Below are positions 28,001 through 41,159 of a stretch of 64,000 nt of DNA, piece after piece (positions within the stretch are counted from its first letter, which is position 1; each line of letters starts with the position of its first letter). A model generated the notes under the pieces. It did not search any database and was not told where the DNA came from. It saw nothing but the letters and a program-made list of their open reading frames with translations. The stretch spans positions 12,954,546 to 13,018,545 of the forward strand of contig NC_053400.1 of the NCBI RefSeq assembly GCF_016859285.1, in the 5' to 3' direction. Origin of the DNA: Xiphias gladius. Its lineage: Eukaryota > Chordata > Actinopteri > Istiophoriformes > Xiphiidae. The position numbers and the translations under genes were made by a program.

Positions 28001-31000
28001 TGTCATGCTGCATTAGTACACACTGACAGTGTGGCTGAATAATACTCATATGGTGGCATATGTTACCGTGTCAGTCTGGGATTTTAGCATGCTCGCTGCA
28101 AGATAAAGTGTATTTCCTCACTGGTCAGCATTAGAAAGATGTTATAAGAGGAGTCAGACTTTGTGCATATAAAAGGGCTGTGGTGTGAGACTGCTTGGTT
28201 AGAAGCTCATATTCTAGGTTGTGACTATATTAGAGAGCATTGCAGGTGCAGGTGGTCATCCACAGTACCTCACATGTGCTTTTGTGTGTTTCTTCCCAGT
28301 CCTGGCGAACACTCTCTAGCTGAACAACGTTGAAATAGTACAGCTTCTCTGTGAGAGATTGGAGAATCATTATAGATTGTAATAGTTAGAAATGACACAG
28401 CAATGGAAACAAATAAATAATGTATGGTGCAGAATTTCCCAAAAGTGTCCTCTAAATGTTGATAATTAGTGGCAGCAGTATGGACAAATGGTGCGAATAC
28501 ATCAAAGAACAAATATATGCAGATTAAAAATAGAAGTGATACAGATGAAATGTGGCTCTCCATCATACCTGCTTCATTGGCTGTCTGTCTGCTTTGCTTG
28601 GCCCTGTGCTGTATCTGCGAAACAAAGATTACACAGGAAGTGACATGAATTACCAGTGTGAGAAAGTCTGATCACAAGCCAGAGAGACTTTGAACTTGCA
28701 CATCACAAGGCCAAAACATATTTAGACATGTTGGAAATGTCACTCTGGCACGTTGCCTGAAAATACAAAGGTTTCAATATAATCAGGGTCATTTGGGGTA
28801 TTGCCTGATATTGAATGTACTTTAAAAGAGGTGACATGATTACAGTCACAGTAGCACATGAACACTCTTCAGTTACTCCTCGCTATGTGTTGTGTTGCAT
28901 CACTGGTGCACTATAGCAGAATGTCCCTAGACATTTTGTCGACCTGCTATCATCTGGAAACTTGTAGTTCACGAACAGAACTGAAACGGACAGTTGTGTG
29001 GTGCGGTGAGGTACAAAGATGAGGGTCTAAATGGTACTCTGAAAGTTTGTATTTGGATTCCTTTCATCAGGGTAGCAGTTCCTTTACAAGCTTGTCTGAC
29101 AATATTATTATAGGGAGGTGGTTCATATATTGTTAGTACCTTTTCAGAGTTTTTGGATGCTATGGTGGCCTTCTCAGCCCCCTGTTCTGCCTCATCAGCC
29201 TCCTTGCATTTCAGCTCATAGTTCTTCTTAGACTGATAGAAAGAAAAACAGAAAGCAAGGGCTGCAGAGTTCCACCAAGGACTGTAAAAAAGTGTGTGTT
29301 GTTTTGCTGTTTATGTCAGTGATGGCCATGCACAAAATATCAAATCAGTTTCTTCACCATGATAAAATGTTTATTTTATGGCTTAAATGTAAAACACTAA
29401 TTAAAATGATACCAGCAGTGGCTGTTTTCCTACCTCCATGGTTTTCTTGAACAGGGAAACCTTTTTCTTCTGAACCTTCTCCATGATGCTTTCAAACTAC
29501 AAGGGGAAACAGAAGAGTCAAAAATGGAAAGATTTCAGGCTTGCGTATAATGTTTTAATATACTATATATCCTTTTACGATCGCAGTGGTCTCATAAGTT
29601 CCTGACATGCTATACGAACTTAAAACTAAAAGTTCCAGGATTAAGTCTAACCTAATGAAAGTGGAAAACAATATAACAATGAAATAATCTTCATATGCCT
29701 AAAGCCAGAGTAAGAAATAAGACTTCACATTATGTTCATCAGGACAATCAAACCTTATACCTTTCTATTTGTGTACAATAAGTCAGTTCTTAAGCACCAG
29801 AAATTGCCGGTTACCTTCTTCCTCTGATCTCTCTGATGTTCTCGGAATGTCTCAATCTTTTTCACCTCCTCTTTCAATTTATCTGAGAGTTGGATGTGAA
29901 AGTTCCCAACGTTCTCAATTTCTGCAGCAACATACACAATCAAAAAAGCAAAATGAGTCATTCACATTTGAACACAAATAAGAACAGCAGCAGCGGGATT
30001 TAGTACTTTGAGTGGATTTGTCCAGGGAGCAAATGACCAGATGAACTTACGTGCTTTTAATTGGTTGAAGGAAGCTCTCAAGGTGCTGGAAAAACAATGC
30101 ACATGTAAGATCAGAGATGATTCAGTGACTGTCTGCAGCTTTTTTTATGGATACAAAAAGGCTGATTGTCGTTGCAAACTAAAAACAGAAACCATCCCCC
30201 ATGCAGCATTTTTAGGTTCATCCAGGGTTATTGTTGCTCAGACTCAGAGTTTCTTCCTATCTCTTTCTAAGAAGACAGTCACACAGAAGCTCAAGACAAC
30301 TTAACTGTCTTAATGCTGGTGAAGCAGCTACACCAGAGCAATTTGGACTAAACAAAATACCATCAAGGGCACCTCACTCGCATTTGCTGATAGAAATTAA
30401 ATTGTGGCTAATTACTCAAGACAGCGATTCAAACAGACAGACTTTGCACCTTATCATTCGCCACTTGTCTCTGTTATCGTCACTTTTTCAGTGTAGTCAG
30501 TAGCAGGTAACTAACATGGCAGAAACTTTAAAGAAAAGGAAACTGTCAACAGATAATGACCTACTATACATTGAGAGAGGGGCTGCTGCAATAGGTGGTG
30601 CACACACACACAGTGTCTCTTTTTTTACTCTGCCTCACACAGACAAAAATATGTTTCCTCTAAAAAGAACTTGACTCATCTGCGCCTGACAGATGGTTTA
30701 TATTTTACGTTGCAGGTCAGTTTCAATCAGCAGTAAAGTGTCTAATACTCACCACGTTGTCTTTCGAAAAAATGAAGATGTAACCAAACTAGAGTTTATA
30801 AATATTGTTTTATACCAATATATCCTTCTTGTGTACCAACTTTGTGTGGATACAGTCCATATTTTTAACCTCAAAGGAAGTATACTTTGACTAGAACAAC
30901 GTATTTACCTAATCTCTGTGTGTCCTCCAGCTTTGCGAGCAATAGTCAGCAGTTCCTTCCCATACTTCTCCTCTGCTAGTGCCCTGTGCAGTACGAACAG

Positions 31001-32799
31001 ACGGACACATCACTCTGGAGCCCAGCATTTGTGTTTCAGTTGTTTTGTTGTGAGACTTAACTGTTATATGTTATTGCGCTAACAAAAGGGACACATTATG
31101 CATTGTTGGATTTTCAACCTGTTACCACCGAAGCTTAGGTTTTGCAATTTTCTAAGATACACTGTTAGTTAAGAACTTAAGTTTTTGTACCAGAATATCA
31201 TCACCTAATAACAAGAACCACTGTATAGCTGTATGTTTTATGTCACTGCAGACTAATAAGGTAGTAGTAACATAACAAACCTGTTGTTCTTTCTGATAAA
31301 ATGCCCTTTAGTGGCCTAACCCACCTTTCGTTGGACGTGGTTACATCTTGAAGTTTACCTTATATGGATCTGCTATATCATTTTCTATATTCTTATCAGG
31401 TGTCACTAACACGAGACAAAGAATATAGAATATTTGTATCTCCCTTAGATGTTGGTCGCTATAATAAAGTCTTTGCACATCAGGAGTGAGTCAAAAATAT
31501 GCTAAATTGATAACCTGTTATAATGCAAATGAGGTGTAGGACTAAGTGAACACAAGTGTGACTATGTACATGCGCTGTTAAATCTGATTACCACCACAGA
31601 TTCAATACATTTTTTTTCCAGAAGGATCTTACCACCCAAGCTTCATATTGTTGAAAGGTGCAATTTAAATATCTTCTGTGCCCTGATAATACCAAAAACC
31701 CCAGTGGACACAACTTTTTGAAAAGCAATCTGGTAACACACTGGTTTTTGTCATTCAACTGGCCATTGCTGGGAAAAGCTACATTTACTTAGATTTGTAT
31801 TCCTCGTACTGTATCATGGTCTTAATTGCACTATGACCACAGATATTCAGTATGTCTGGTAGTTCAATGGTCAAGTTTCGGTCTCAGCTGCTGAAACACT
31901 GTACGAACTGATGGTACCTCATCTTTAGAAGCTCCTCCACATCTTTGCACATTTGCCTTCCATCTCGTAACCTTTGGATCACAGTGTTATACCCGGTGTG
32001 AGAAGTAAAATCAGTACTCTGTATTGAGAAGACATAAGAAAAACTTCAGAGAAATTCTGCAACGAACAGCATTGCTCAACGATTGCAACGTATCCTTGTG
32101 CCAATCCTGCACTCACTATGTGGTAAAAATGCAGAACTAACTTTTATCAAAAATAGTCATATGTGACAGAGTGACATATTCAGTACTTCATCAAACTGCC
32201 GATTATGTGTAGAGCAAATAGATTAATAGATAAGATTGAGAATGTGCAGAGTGGCAGTTCAACACGTTACAATAACTTGCACACTGAGGGAGGACATTGT
32301 AAAACCAGTTGTGGGGAATTATGGCCTCTACAAGTCAACAGTACTTTATTGGTAAAGTGATACAAAATTGCCGGAACTTTTGAACACAACAAAGACATGT
32401 TTATTTTATGTTAAATTTCACCTCTACACTTGTTCCATAATTCGGTCATGCTCGGACAAAATGGGTTATCTATTTCTAATATACATAATTTGACGTCAAA
32501 GTCATGTAAATGTGGACTAAGTTATAATATACTGTATATAGCAGTGACAACAATTTCTGTCTCTGTCTCTGCTTTCATTTGTAGGTACTTTAAATTATAT
32601 GTATAATGGATATAGAATATTACAATGTAGTTTACTTAGCTTTTGAATTCAACATAAAAAAAAAAGGATAAGATAAATTATTGCATGATTATGAGGATAC
32701 CAATGATCATTCAGTTTTTCCCAAGGTCAACTTTGTCAAAGCGTGAAACCAGAGAAATTGACTTACCCAGAAAGCATCTTTAAACAACAAAGGTGCCAT
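25020..32799 (-). CDS. pstpip1: PSTPIP1, F-BAR and SH3 adaptor protein
   Basis: This encodes a cytosolic adaptor that bends or binds membranes through its F-BAR domain and links PEST-type phosphatases, WASP and pyrin to the actin cytoskeleton, mainly in leukocytes (family knowledge). Coding exons on the minus strand, 5' to 3': 32799-32767, 32018-31918, 30983-30909, 30085-30051, 29921-29815, 29496-29434, 29232-29140, 28614-28569, 28348-28269, 27896-27798, 26764-26668, 26419-26332, 26091-26003, 25475-25360 and 25151-25020. All junctions are GT-AG and in phase, giving 417 aa (human, as I recall, 416). It starts [11 protein letters not shown]. The F-BAR domain spans about 10-275, with Trp229 in VLWDH matching the human PEST-phosphatase-binding Trp. 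A variable linker spans about 276-360, and the C-terminal SH3 (about 362-417) contains the Trp397-Trp398 pair and ends VPGNYLGKI. The linker exons are the least certain part. PSTPIP2 is excluded because it lacks an SH3 domain. Confidence 0.95.
26900..27295 (+). repeat. Interspersed teleost repeat (copy B) in pstpip1 intron 10
   Basis: It contains 'catgctaacatttgctaatt', 'aatttcatggtaattcctcc', 'aatagttgtctagatac', 'tttcagtcttgaccagagtgg' and ends 'agcatggctaataaa'. The second half aligns with copy A at 545-690. Both copies lie in + orientation; here that is antisense to pstpip1. I recognise the motif order as a very common fish repeat but cannot assign a family name. The left boundary is approximate. 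Confidence 0.6.
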
Positions 32800-34900
32800 C
32801 TCAGCTGTTACGTCCTTGAACTGAACACAGTTGCTTTCCTCTGAATGAACTTGTCTCACAGGAATTTTTTCAAAAATTAATCACTGACCAACAATTTAAA
32901 TAAAATTTTTGTGTGTCAGGGGATACTTCATCAAGTAAGCTGTAATTTATACTGTGAGTGGCGCAAATTTCAGTGAGTCATGTTGAATGAGGAAGCGCTT
33001 TGTCCCATGATGTCACTGACCACAGCCAGCTCAGCCCATTTGTGAGACAGTCTCTCTTTCACTATCATTTGATGGATATGACTGTGTGTCTTGTTTAAAA
33101 GTTGTTTCATGGTTTATCAGACCCATAGGCACATCATCTATCTGTGTGTCTGCTTAGCTAATGGGGTCCGTTTGTGTCTTTGTGTTTGATATAAACTGTT
33201 AGCTGCAGTTGAAGAAACTGCTGGATCGGTCATTTACAGTGACAGACTCACACAGACATACCGAATGGTTTCAGTCACAGCTCCTGCGAGCACCGATTGA
33301 CTGTGTGGATGGCTGAAGGTTTAGTGGCGAGCATTGACTAGCAGTGCCCATGTTACTAAATAAGTACAGTATGTCCTCATCACTATCTTATATTGTTTAA
33401 GTTAGCAAAATGTTAACATATAACAAATCTAATTAAAGTCAGTCAGTAGAAATTCACCTAAAGTATTTCTCCTGTTGTAATTGTGATGTGCACTATTTGT
33501 TTGATGCTATCTGTTGTTGCTTTTTCAGTCATCTTTTTTGTTTTTACTGGACCTCAAAGTTAGTTACATACAGCAAATTGATATTGTCTTAAATAAGTCT
33601 GATTGCCAATGTGAATACTCATCTTTTATTTTTAGCAATATCTCTAAAGGTTTTGTTCTTAACTACAAACATTTTCATGCAACAGTTGTTTTGTACGTTC
33701 TGTGTGTTTGTGTGTGCGGTGACCACATGGGGGAGACATAGACCTTTCTGAAACATCTCAAACACACCCAGTATTTAAGTATTAAATGGGATCAAACCCT
33801 CTCATCACACAGAGTTAGCAGGTCCTAAATCTCCACAGTGGGGGGTCAGATATAAAATCCTGAATCTCGCCATCCTGTTGAGTTGAATAGAAATCTGTGC
33901 CTCAGGCATCTCTCAGGGAGGACACAGAGACACGTGAATGAGTACATAGAAGCTTATTATTGATTTTCAAAGTGAGGAGAAGGGCAGACTGTGGTGTCTC
34001 TCACCAGTTGCTCAGTGAGATGTGTGAAAATCTTTGGCTCTATCACAAAGCGGGGGGATCATTCTGTCACACGCCTAACGACATGTTAAAGGGACAGTAA
34101 AAATCAATACAGCCAGCTGAGAAAAATGGAGGTTGGGCTATTTTGCTTTTTTTATCTGTTGTACTTATGTACATTTTTTATTATAAAGAACTTTGAGCTA
34201 CAATTATGCATGTATTACACAGGCTAGACAAATGTTTGATTGATTAATATATTGGACAGACAAATCTTATTTTGGAGGATAAAATTTAAGGGTGACATCG
34301 CTGTCCTGCTAAAACCATGTATCCCCAGAAAACCAGCTCTTCTTGATTGAATAAAAAAAAAGTCTGTTTTCAGCTTTGTAACTATTTTAAGATAATCCAA
34401 AGGGTTTTTAAATGTGGTAAGCATCGACTTGTGGTGGTCGAAAATCAATTTTTCAAATAAATGAAAATTTTCAAATAGTCGTATAGTAAAGATATAACTA
34501 CCACATAAGTTCATTGTTTATGAATCTCCTCCATATTTGCAGAAAGTATAACTTATTTTATATATCCTTGGTAGTCCACTCTCTACCTTCCAACCTTGCA
34601 AGTGAATACTAATTTACCTGATCAAAAGCCATGAATTATAGCTAGACATCCTTCTGGAGTGGCCATCTTTGGCTTCAAGAGGGTGAAACAATTCTGTTTT
34701 CCCACTTGGAAAAGCCAGACATCCACCAGTTAGAGCGGAGATAATCCTCCCAGGCCAATGCTTACAAGTTTTCACATTGAGATGACTGAGTCCGTGGTGC
34801 TTGGCTTTCGCTGTGACCCCGCTGTGAGGCCTCTAATGGAGGGACAAGCTCTGGGAATCAGCTGTGCTGCCAGGGTCTGAGCACACTATCACACAACAGG
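32800..34900. other. Upstream flank of pstpip1
   Basis: Non-coding. The first bases (32800 to about 32860) are likely pstpip1 5' UTR on the minus strand. An ETS/PU.1-like 'gaggaag' lies at about 32988, and a GATA-like site ('ctgataaa' on the minus strand) at about 33115. Both would fit a blood-cell promoter, but such short motifs are expected by chance. I see no TATA box that I would defend. No further exon was recognised. Confidence 0.4.
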
Positions 34901-34908
34901 GTTGCAGT

Positions 34909-34930
34909 ACACACACACACACACACACAC
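34909..34930. repeat. (AC)11 microsatellite
   Basis: A short perfect AC dinucleotide array followed by a CT-rich tract to about 34975. Confidence 0.9.
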
Positions 34931-35377
34931 TTCCTATCCCTCTCTCTCTGGTTTTCTCTCCCTCCCTCACACTCCCCCGGAGTGGCAGTTATTGAACTGT
35001 GACAAATGAGCCTTGTCAGACCAGCCCCCCTACCTGGGGGATTGGCTAAATGACCTTTCCATTACCCAACCACTGCTGTATTCTCCCTCCACAGATAGAG
35101 TTACGCATGCAGCCACACAGCCCATTTACCAGGACCACTGTCACTGTCGCTGCCATTAGCCACTACAGCGTTCTGTGCTTACTGACACAAACTTCTCATT
35201 CTATTTTATTTTATTGTAGCTGATTTTCATTTTATTTTACTTTATTTTATGCCTGTATTGCACTCAGCAGTGGGGGTCTGGCCCATGAATGCATGCTGAG
35301 TGATAAACGTGACGCCAGAGATGGCTTGTGCCTGGTTGCCTGGGTTTTGTGCACATGTGTGGATCATCAGTGCTTGT

Positions 35378-35378
<1 letters not shown>

Positions 35379-35439
<61 letters not shown>

Positions 35440-35469
35440 TGTGTGAGAGAGAGAGAGAGAGAGAGAGAG
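35379..35469. repeat. Compound (GT)30-(GA)12 microsatellite
   Basis: GT units at 35379-35438 pass through 'ctgtgt' into GA units at 35445-35469. Open frames on both strands here are artefacts of the repeat. Confidence 0.95.
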
Positions 35470-35609
35470 CCTCTGGCCTGCAGAATTTGTGACTGGTTTT
35501 CACACATTCTCTATCCTCCATTATTGCTAATCCCCTGTTGACCATTGGTACCAGCTCTGAATCTCACCAGATACTTTAGGGAACAAGTCTGAGGAGGAAA
35601 ATGAAGGGA

Positions 35610-35624
35610 GGGGGGGGGGGGGGG
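35610..35624. repeat. Poly-G run (15 G)
   Basis: An uninterrupted run of G in a purine-rich context. The surrounding 35580-35800 is strongly G/A biased on the + strand. The run is prone to slippage and could form a G-quadruplex. Confidence 0.85.
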
Positions 35625-35999
35625 TGAGAGGAGTGGAGTGGAAAGGTTAAAAGTGGATGAGGATTGGAAAGAAAGAGTGGGGCGAGTATAGGCTAAGATG
35701 ATGCAAAAAGAGAGGGTTGGAGCAGATATGAGGGAAGAACAAGCAGGATCAGGGGGAATGGGAGGAAGTGAAGGAGAGAGGTGTAAAAGTCAAATAAAAG
35801 AGAGACTCTGAACTGAACAGGACAGAGTGCAGTGCCTAGCTGACTGCCGCTGCTGGCTGGATAGGAATGCAATGAAGTGAGTCCTTGGCCACATTAGTGG
35901 GAACCTGTTAGGAAGCTGACAGATGGGGAGCTAATGATGTGTAGGCACAAGGGCAGGGACTGTAGTTGCGAGTGAGACGATCTGTAGTGGCTGTCATAA

Positions 36000-37260
36000 T
36001 ACAGCTGAAAACCAACAGCTGAGGGTGGCGGAGGAAGGAGGAGTAGTAGGAGGAGGAGGAGGAGGAGAGGAAAGAGCAGAATCACACTAACCCCAGAGAG
36101 CAAGCTGGGGGCCTTTCTCACGTTAGATCCACGTCTGGCTTCAAATGAAACATTTATTAGCTGTCTTAATCCTCCTTATTACTGCTAAGAACTCTGGCCT
36201 TAATCAATCTGATCCTCATGTGTCCGTTATTCCCTGATGTGATTCTCTGCGCACCAGGATGAAGGCAGAATGTACACACACACCTCGTGTGTGCATGCAT
36301 GTTTGTGTGTTTTTTTTCTTTGTATAAATATTTGAGTAGCACGGATGTCACATATTGCGATCATGGCCATGTTTCTGTTTATGTAATGATTTTAAAATGG
36401 CCATGGTTGCCTGCATGTGTGTGCATGCATATGAGTTTATATATTGGTAAAAATATATGGGAAAAGTGTTGTGTGTTAGGGAAGTGTGTGTCTGTATATT
36501 TGAGCTGATGTGTACTGCTGATGACCCCTGTAAAAGGGATGCGTGCCACAGGCAATTCCCCCTCCGTCCTGCTCCTCTCTCCTTCCCCCGCGTGGTCCCT
36601 TCAACAGACTGGATTTCGGTGTTACACTAATTTGCCCAGAGGTCACTCTCTCCACAGGGATGCACCATGTTCCCTTCACCTGCCCCCCCCCCCCTACATC
36701 GCCTGACCAACTTCCTTTTTCCTCTCCTCTCACCTCAGTTTTTTTCACCTCCGTTCTTCCTGTCTCTCCATGTCATCATCCTCTCCTCTCACCTTCCTCA
36801 TGCTCTCCTCTTCTTTCTCACTCTCTCACTCATTCCCGCCTCTACATGTTTTTAGTGGCCTTTTACCGCTCCATGCCACTTGTTTGTGTGTGTGCAGATG
36901 TGTGCTCTCGTGCACATACTTGCATGCATGCTTTTACAGTATGCGTTTCCATTGTGTGTCCATGCGTGTGTGTTGTAAAGCCAGAAAGGGAAGACTGCTA
37001 ATTTGCTAAGTGGTTTCATCCATCTGGCGTAGGATAGAGATTCTGCTTGGCTTCACTCCTCTGATCCAGGCCGCAAGGGGAGTCAGAGTCTGCCCAGATG
37101 CAGGCCAACACAGGGTCCCCACTCGGTCTGGACCAGCTCCCGTCTTTGCTTTGTTGTTTCTGTTCAAAGAGTGCGAATGGATTTTTTTAGAGTGTGGCTA
37201 TGTGTTTGGGCATGCATGTAGGATTGTACAGGTTTAGTTCATGTTTGCTTAGTGTAAGAT
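36000..37260. other. Purine/pyrimidine-biased, simple-sequence-rich stretch
   Basis: This contains a (GGA)n tract at 36046-36068, a C-run near 36684-36695, a C/T-rich block at 36700-36850 and scattered GT-rich sequence. No gene is supported; the multiple overlapping short frames follow from base-composition bias. Confidence 0.6.
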
Positions 37261-37265
37261 AATGC

Positions 37266-37268
<3 letters not shown>

Positions 37269-37351
<83 letters not shown>

Positions 37352-37375
37352 TGTGTGTGCGTGTGTGTGCGTGTA
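37269..37375. repeat. (GT)n microsatellite
   Basis: About 39 GT units to 37346, then a degenerate tail with GC and 'gtgtgcgt' interruptions to about 37375. Confidence 0.95.
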
Positions 37376-37499
37376 TGTTTATTCCCATTTGTCTGTGTGT
37401 GTTTGCTAGGTTTAAAAGGCTATAAAGCGGAAAGTGGCCTGTAATTTGACAGGTTTGTTTTCTTTGATTTGGATTGCGTAAATTCCACCTTAAGGTGTT

Positions 37500-40400
37500 G
37501 GCCCCTATCTTATTCATACATACACAAATTTGAATGTGCTCTACAAGATTATTAAGGATTTCTCAGATAAACTAAATTGTGGCATGAGGCTTCAAATTAC
37601 TGTTCACACCATTTTCTGGAGGAAACCACACCAGAAATAATCATCTTTGGCCAAATCAAAGGTTTCAAAATAAAGCAGCTGTGTTCTTTTTAAAAAATTG
37701 CTATTTGTAAAATTTTATTGGACAAAAGTCAAAAGTCTCGGATTACTCCAACTTGTATGAATTGCAGCAAAACACATTTTGGAATAGAACAAAAATGCTG
37801 AGATTTTGCCTGTTCACTCACAGAACTGATGTTAACCGGTTTTAGTGATCACATTTAAAACTGGATTGGTCCCATTACAACCCTTTGTGAGTCATTTGAC
37901 TGGGATTGTCGGGTACATTTTTAACCGTTACTCCAACAACAAGAGGCGCCAGGACTTTGAATGATATGCCTGAGTACATTAAGATGCATGAATCGGTGTC
38001 AGGTATTAATTTTCGTGTCTTTTGTTTTAAAGGGGTACTCCAGAAAATTTAGTGTTGTAAATCCTGAAGCTGGAAAGCTCCCAAGAGACAGATCAAAATC
38101 AAATCAGGGTTACTTTTGCAAGCCTGGGAAAGTTCCTTCCAGAGCCACAGAAGACAGAAGAATTATACAGCTGTTGTGCAGCAGTGCTCCATATGACAAG
38201 TAAACTAAACTTGATGTGTAATATCAGGGGAGATGCCCTTCGACGTGAATAGGTATAAACCAAACCCTCTGCTGCACATTGTTAAGCATGCGCACTTTGA
38301 AAGTGACTCTGGGCACGAGTAAACTTGAACTCTGAGGACACTGCATATATGAAACAGCAGGTGGGGCTGTTGAGTTTCTAAATTTGCTGTCTGCGTATCG
38401 TGCCTCATGCATCTACGCGTCCACATTCCTTTTGTTTTCTGCTCAGTCTCACGGCGAATGGCGAGGCCTTTTGAGACAATTATCAGCCGCTCTGCTGCTC
38501 GTCCACCACATGCAGGGAAGGCTGATAACCCGGAGTCAGCACTGTTACTGTCAAGGGACTGCAGTAAAAAAAAAAAAAAGAAAAAGAAAAGAAGCACACA
38601 AAGGATCTATGTACACAGATAGCTGAATTCTATACATGCTACTTTTGTAATCTCTACCAGCATGATCATATATACCAGGTCTCAGCAAAGTTCTGCATCG
38701 CTCTGCCATTCACCCCTGAAAGCTCATGAGACAACGAGAAGCATTCTCGCCGAGTGTTAACCTCTGAGTGGCTGGTGCACTAGTTGTGTCGTTTAAGAGC
38801 AACGCAACAGTATTTAAAAAATGAGGGAAAGATGTTTTCCATTTGCTTCTGGTTGGAGATTTAAGCTGTGGAATTTCTTTCTCTGCTTGCAACAGTGTCT
38901 TGTTAAAATAATAAAAAAAAAAAAAAAAAAAAAAAACCTTGGAATGTTGTCTGAGAACCACATTAGGAAATTCTTTTAAACATCTTTCATACCCTCCTTT
39001 AAATTTTTTCAGGACATCTAGAAAGTGAATACTCTATAAAATCCTATCCTAAATAATATTATGTTTGGACACCACCTGATATATGAATTTTGCTCAGTTT
39101 TGTGTTGTTTTCTGTATTTATTGGCAAGAGAATGGCCAAGTTGTCCCAGAGAGCATCCTTTTTTTTACGTTTTAACTTGATTATTTCTTGTATCAGCGCA
39201 TTTCTGGTAAAAAAAAAAAAAAAGAACTAAAAATTGAAGTTCAGTTCACAAGCTTTCTACTGCAAATGGGCTGATGGTGCAACAGTAATTTGGTGCTGCA
39301 TACAGATGTAGGACTTCTATAAGAGCAGCATCAGCAGCTTTATGTGACAGTTTGTCTTTGATGTTGTGTTGCTGTGAGCAGTGCAAGGTTGGATGTTGGC
39401 AATCCATCAGACATTTTATTGCCATGGTAAAACTGAGGACAGAGCAGGTTACATTTTACAGTGTCACAGCAGGGAAAGATGGAGGCAGTGGTTGATTAGC
39501 TGCGGTTGAGAGTTGTTTAGCTCTTTTTTTCTTTACCTCAGTCACAGGCCTACTGCTTTCCTTTATCTAGTTTGTTCAGCTAGCAAAATATATGACCGAA
39601 CGGCTAATGAATAATGAATGCTGCATGTATGAATACAGCGATGTGGGTGTTATACTTACTAATGTATGTTTTGTAGTGATATAGGGAATTATGGGTTTTC
39701 AGGATGTGCGACTATTTATCCATATCTTAACATAACTTACAATTAAAGAACAAATTGTTCTGTTAAGTATGCCGGAGTATGAATCACATTGTATCGTTAT
39801 GTGTATTTTATATGTAATGGTCATTGTATGGCAAACCAGTAGTCATAAATAACATTTCAACCAGTGAAACCACTACAGACTTTTCAAGCACCTTCACCAC
39901 AACGACATGCAGCGACTTATTTTGGGGTGTTCACTACAGAAACGATTCCCTTCACCTCCACCACCAACATTCATTATGTTGTGCACCAACATCTACAATA
40001 ATTCAGCCAAAAAATCATTGCAACCCTGAGGCTTAATGAGGAGGAAGGAGCAAATAATATCACATTTAAAAAAATATATAAATATCTATACTGTTGATTA
40101 TGTGCTCTACTAAATACTTAAAATACATTTCAAATTCAAACAAACTAAATTCCTGCTTACACTAAGACTGAGTAGGCCTTTCTCACCAGAAAGTCATTTT
40201 GTATGTGGGAGATTATCAGACTGGTCGTGATCCTGCTTTAATTTCCCCACAACCTCAGTAAGGATCTGTCTTCACACCCCCTTCATCTCACATGTATACA
40301 TGTACTACAATCTCCTAGAACAATAACAAGAAATCATATATACGATATGTTAAAAAAACAAACAAACAAAAGAAAAACAGTATTTCCACTCGATGGATTG

Positions 40401-41100
40401 CTGTTAGTGTGAGTGTGTGTCCATCCAGGCAATGGGTTTATGCAGGCCAGCAGGCAGGCCCAGGTATCACCGTTACAGTGGTGTTGTGCTATGCGGTGGT
40501 GTGCATGATTATCGACCAGCGTGTCATGCAGGATAAGGCCCAGTGTGCCTCTGTTGACTGCTTTGTGGTCAGCACTGCAGGGAGCAGGCTTGTGGTTAGC
40601 CTACAGACAGCCAAGACTGTGTAAGAAGATCATCTGGGTGAGTATTTGTGTGTGTCTGCGTTTGTCTTCCACTTCCACTGTACCCTTTCTCTGCTGTCTT
40701 CATGCTTTATATCTGTCCCTACGATAATTTTCTTCTGTCTTTATTTGTCTTTCTGCTCATTCTCCTGCTACTGTTGTCTCCCCTGCCGTACCATTTACAC
40801 ACACAACACACTAATGCAACATGCACACGAACGCAATTTTACTGAAGCACCTTAGCCTTCAAACAAACCATCAGTGCTAATGGCCTTGCTCTGGGAGTCT
40901 ATACTCTTGCCACAGCACATTCTTCAGTATTTAGCGAAACATTTTCCACCCATCACCTTACTGCTTGACTGACTGACTCTTCACTGACATGAAATACAAT
41001 AAATAATACTTCATCTGCTTCTTCCTCTCATCTCCTCCTACTTCTTCATCTTGGTCTTCTCTCTTATTTTCTTATTTATTTTGCCCAATTTCTGTTCCAT
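37500..41100. other. Non-coding stretch, no gene seen
   Basis: AT-rich sequence with A-runs at about 38567-38579 and 38913-38936 and no recognisable exon. The open frame at 38205-38597 (-) includes a poly-A-encoded Phe run and is an artefact. Confidence 0.55.
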
Positions 41101-41111
41101 CCCTCCTCTGT

Positions 41112-41112
<1 letters not shown>

Positions 41113-41144
<32 letters not shown>
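41113..41144. repeat. (CA)16 microsatellite
   Basis: A perfect CA dinucleotide array. Confidence 0.95.
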
Positions 41145-41145
<1 letters not shown>

Positions 41146-41159
41146 GACACCCTCACCCT

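Noticed and set aside
30008..30503. Plus-strand frames overlapping pstpip1 exon 4 and intron 3
   Set aside because: They are antisense shadows of the spliced minus-strand gene with no motif of their own.
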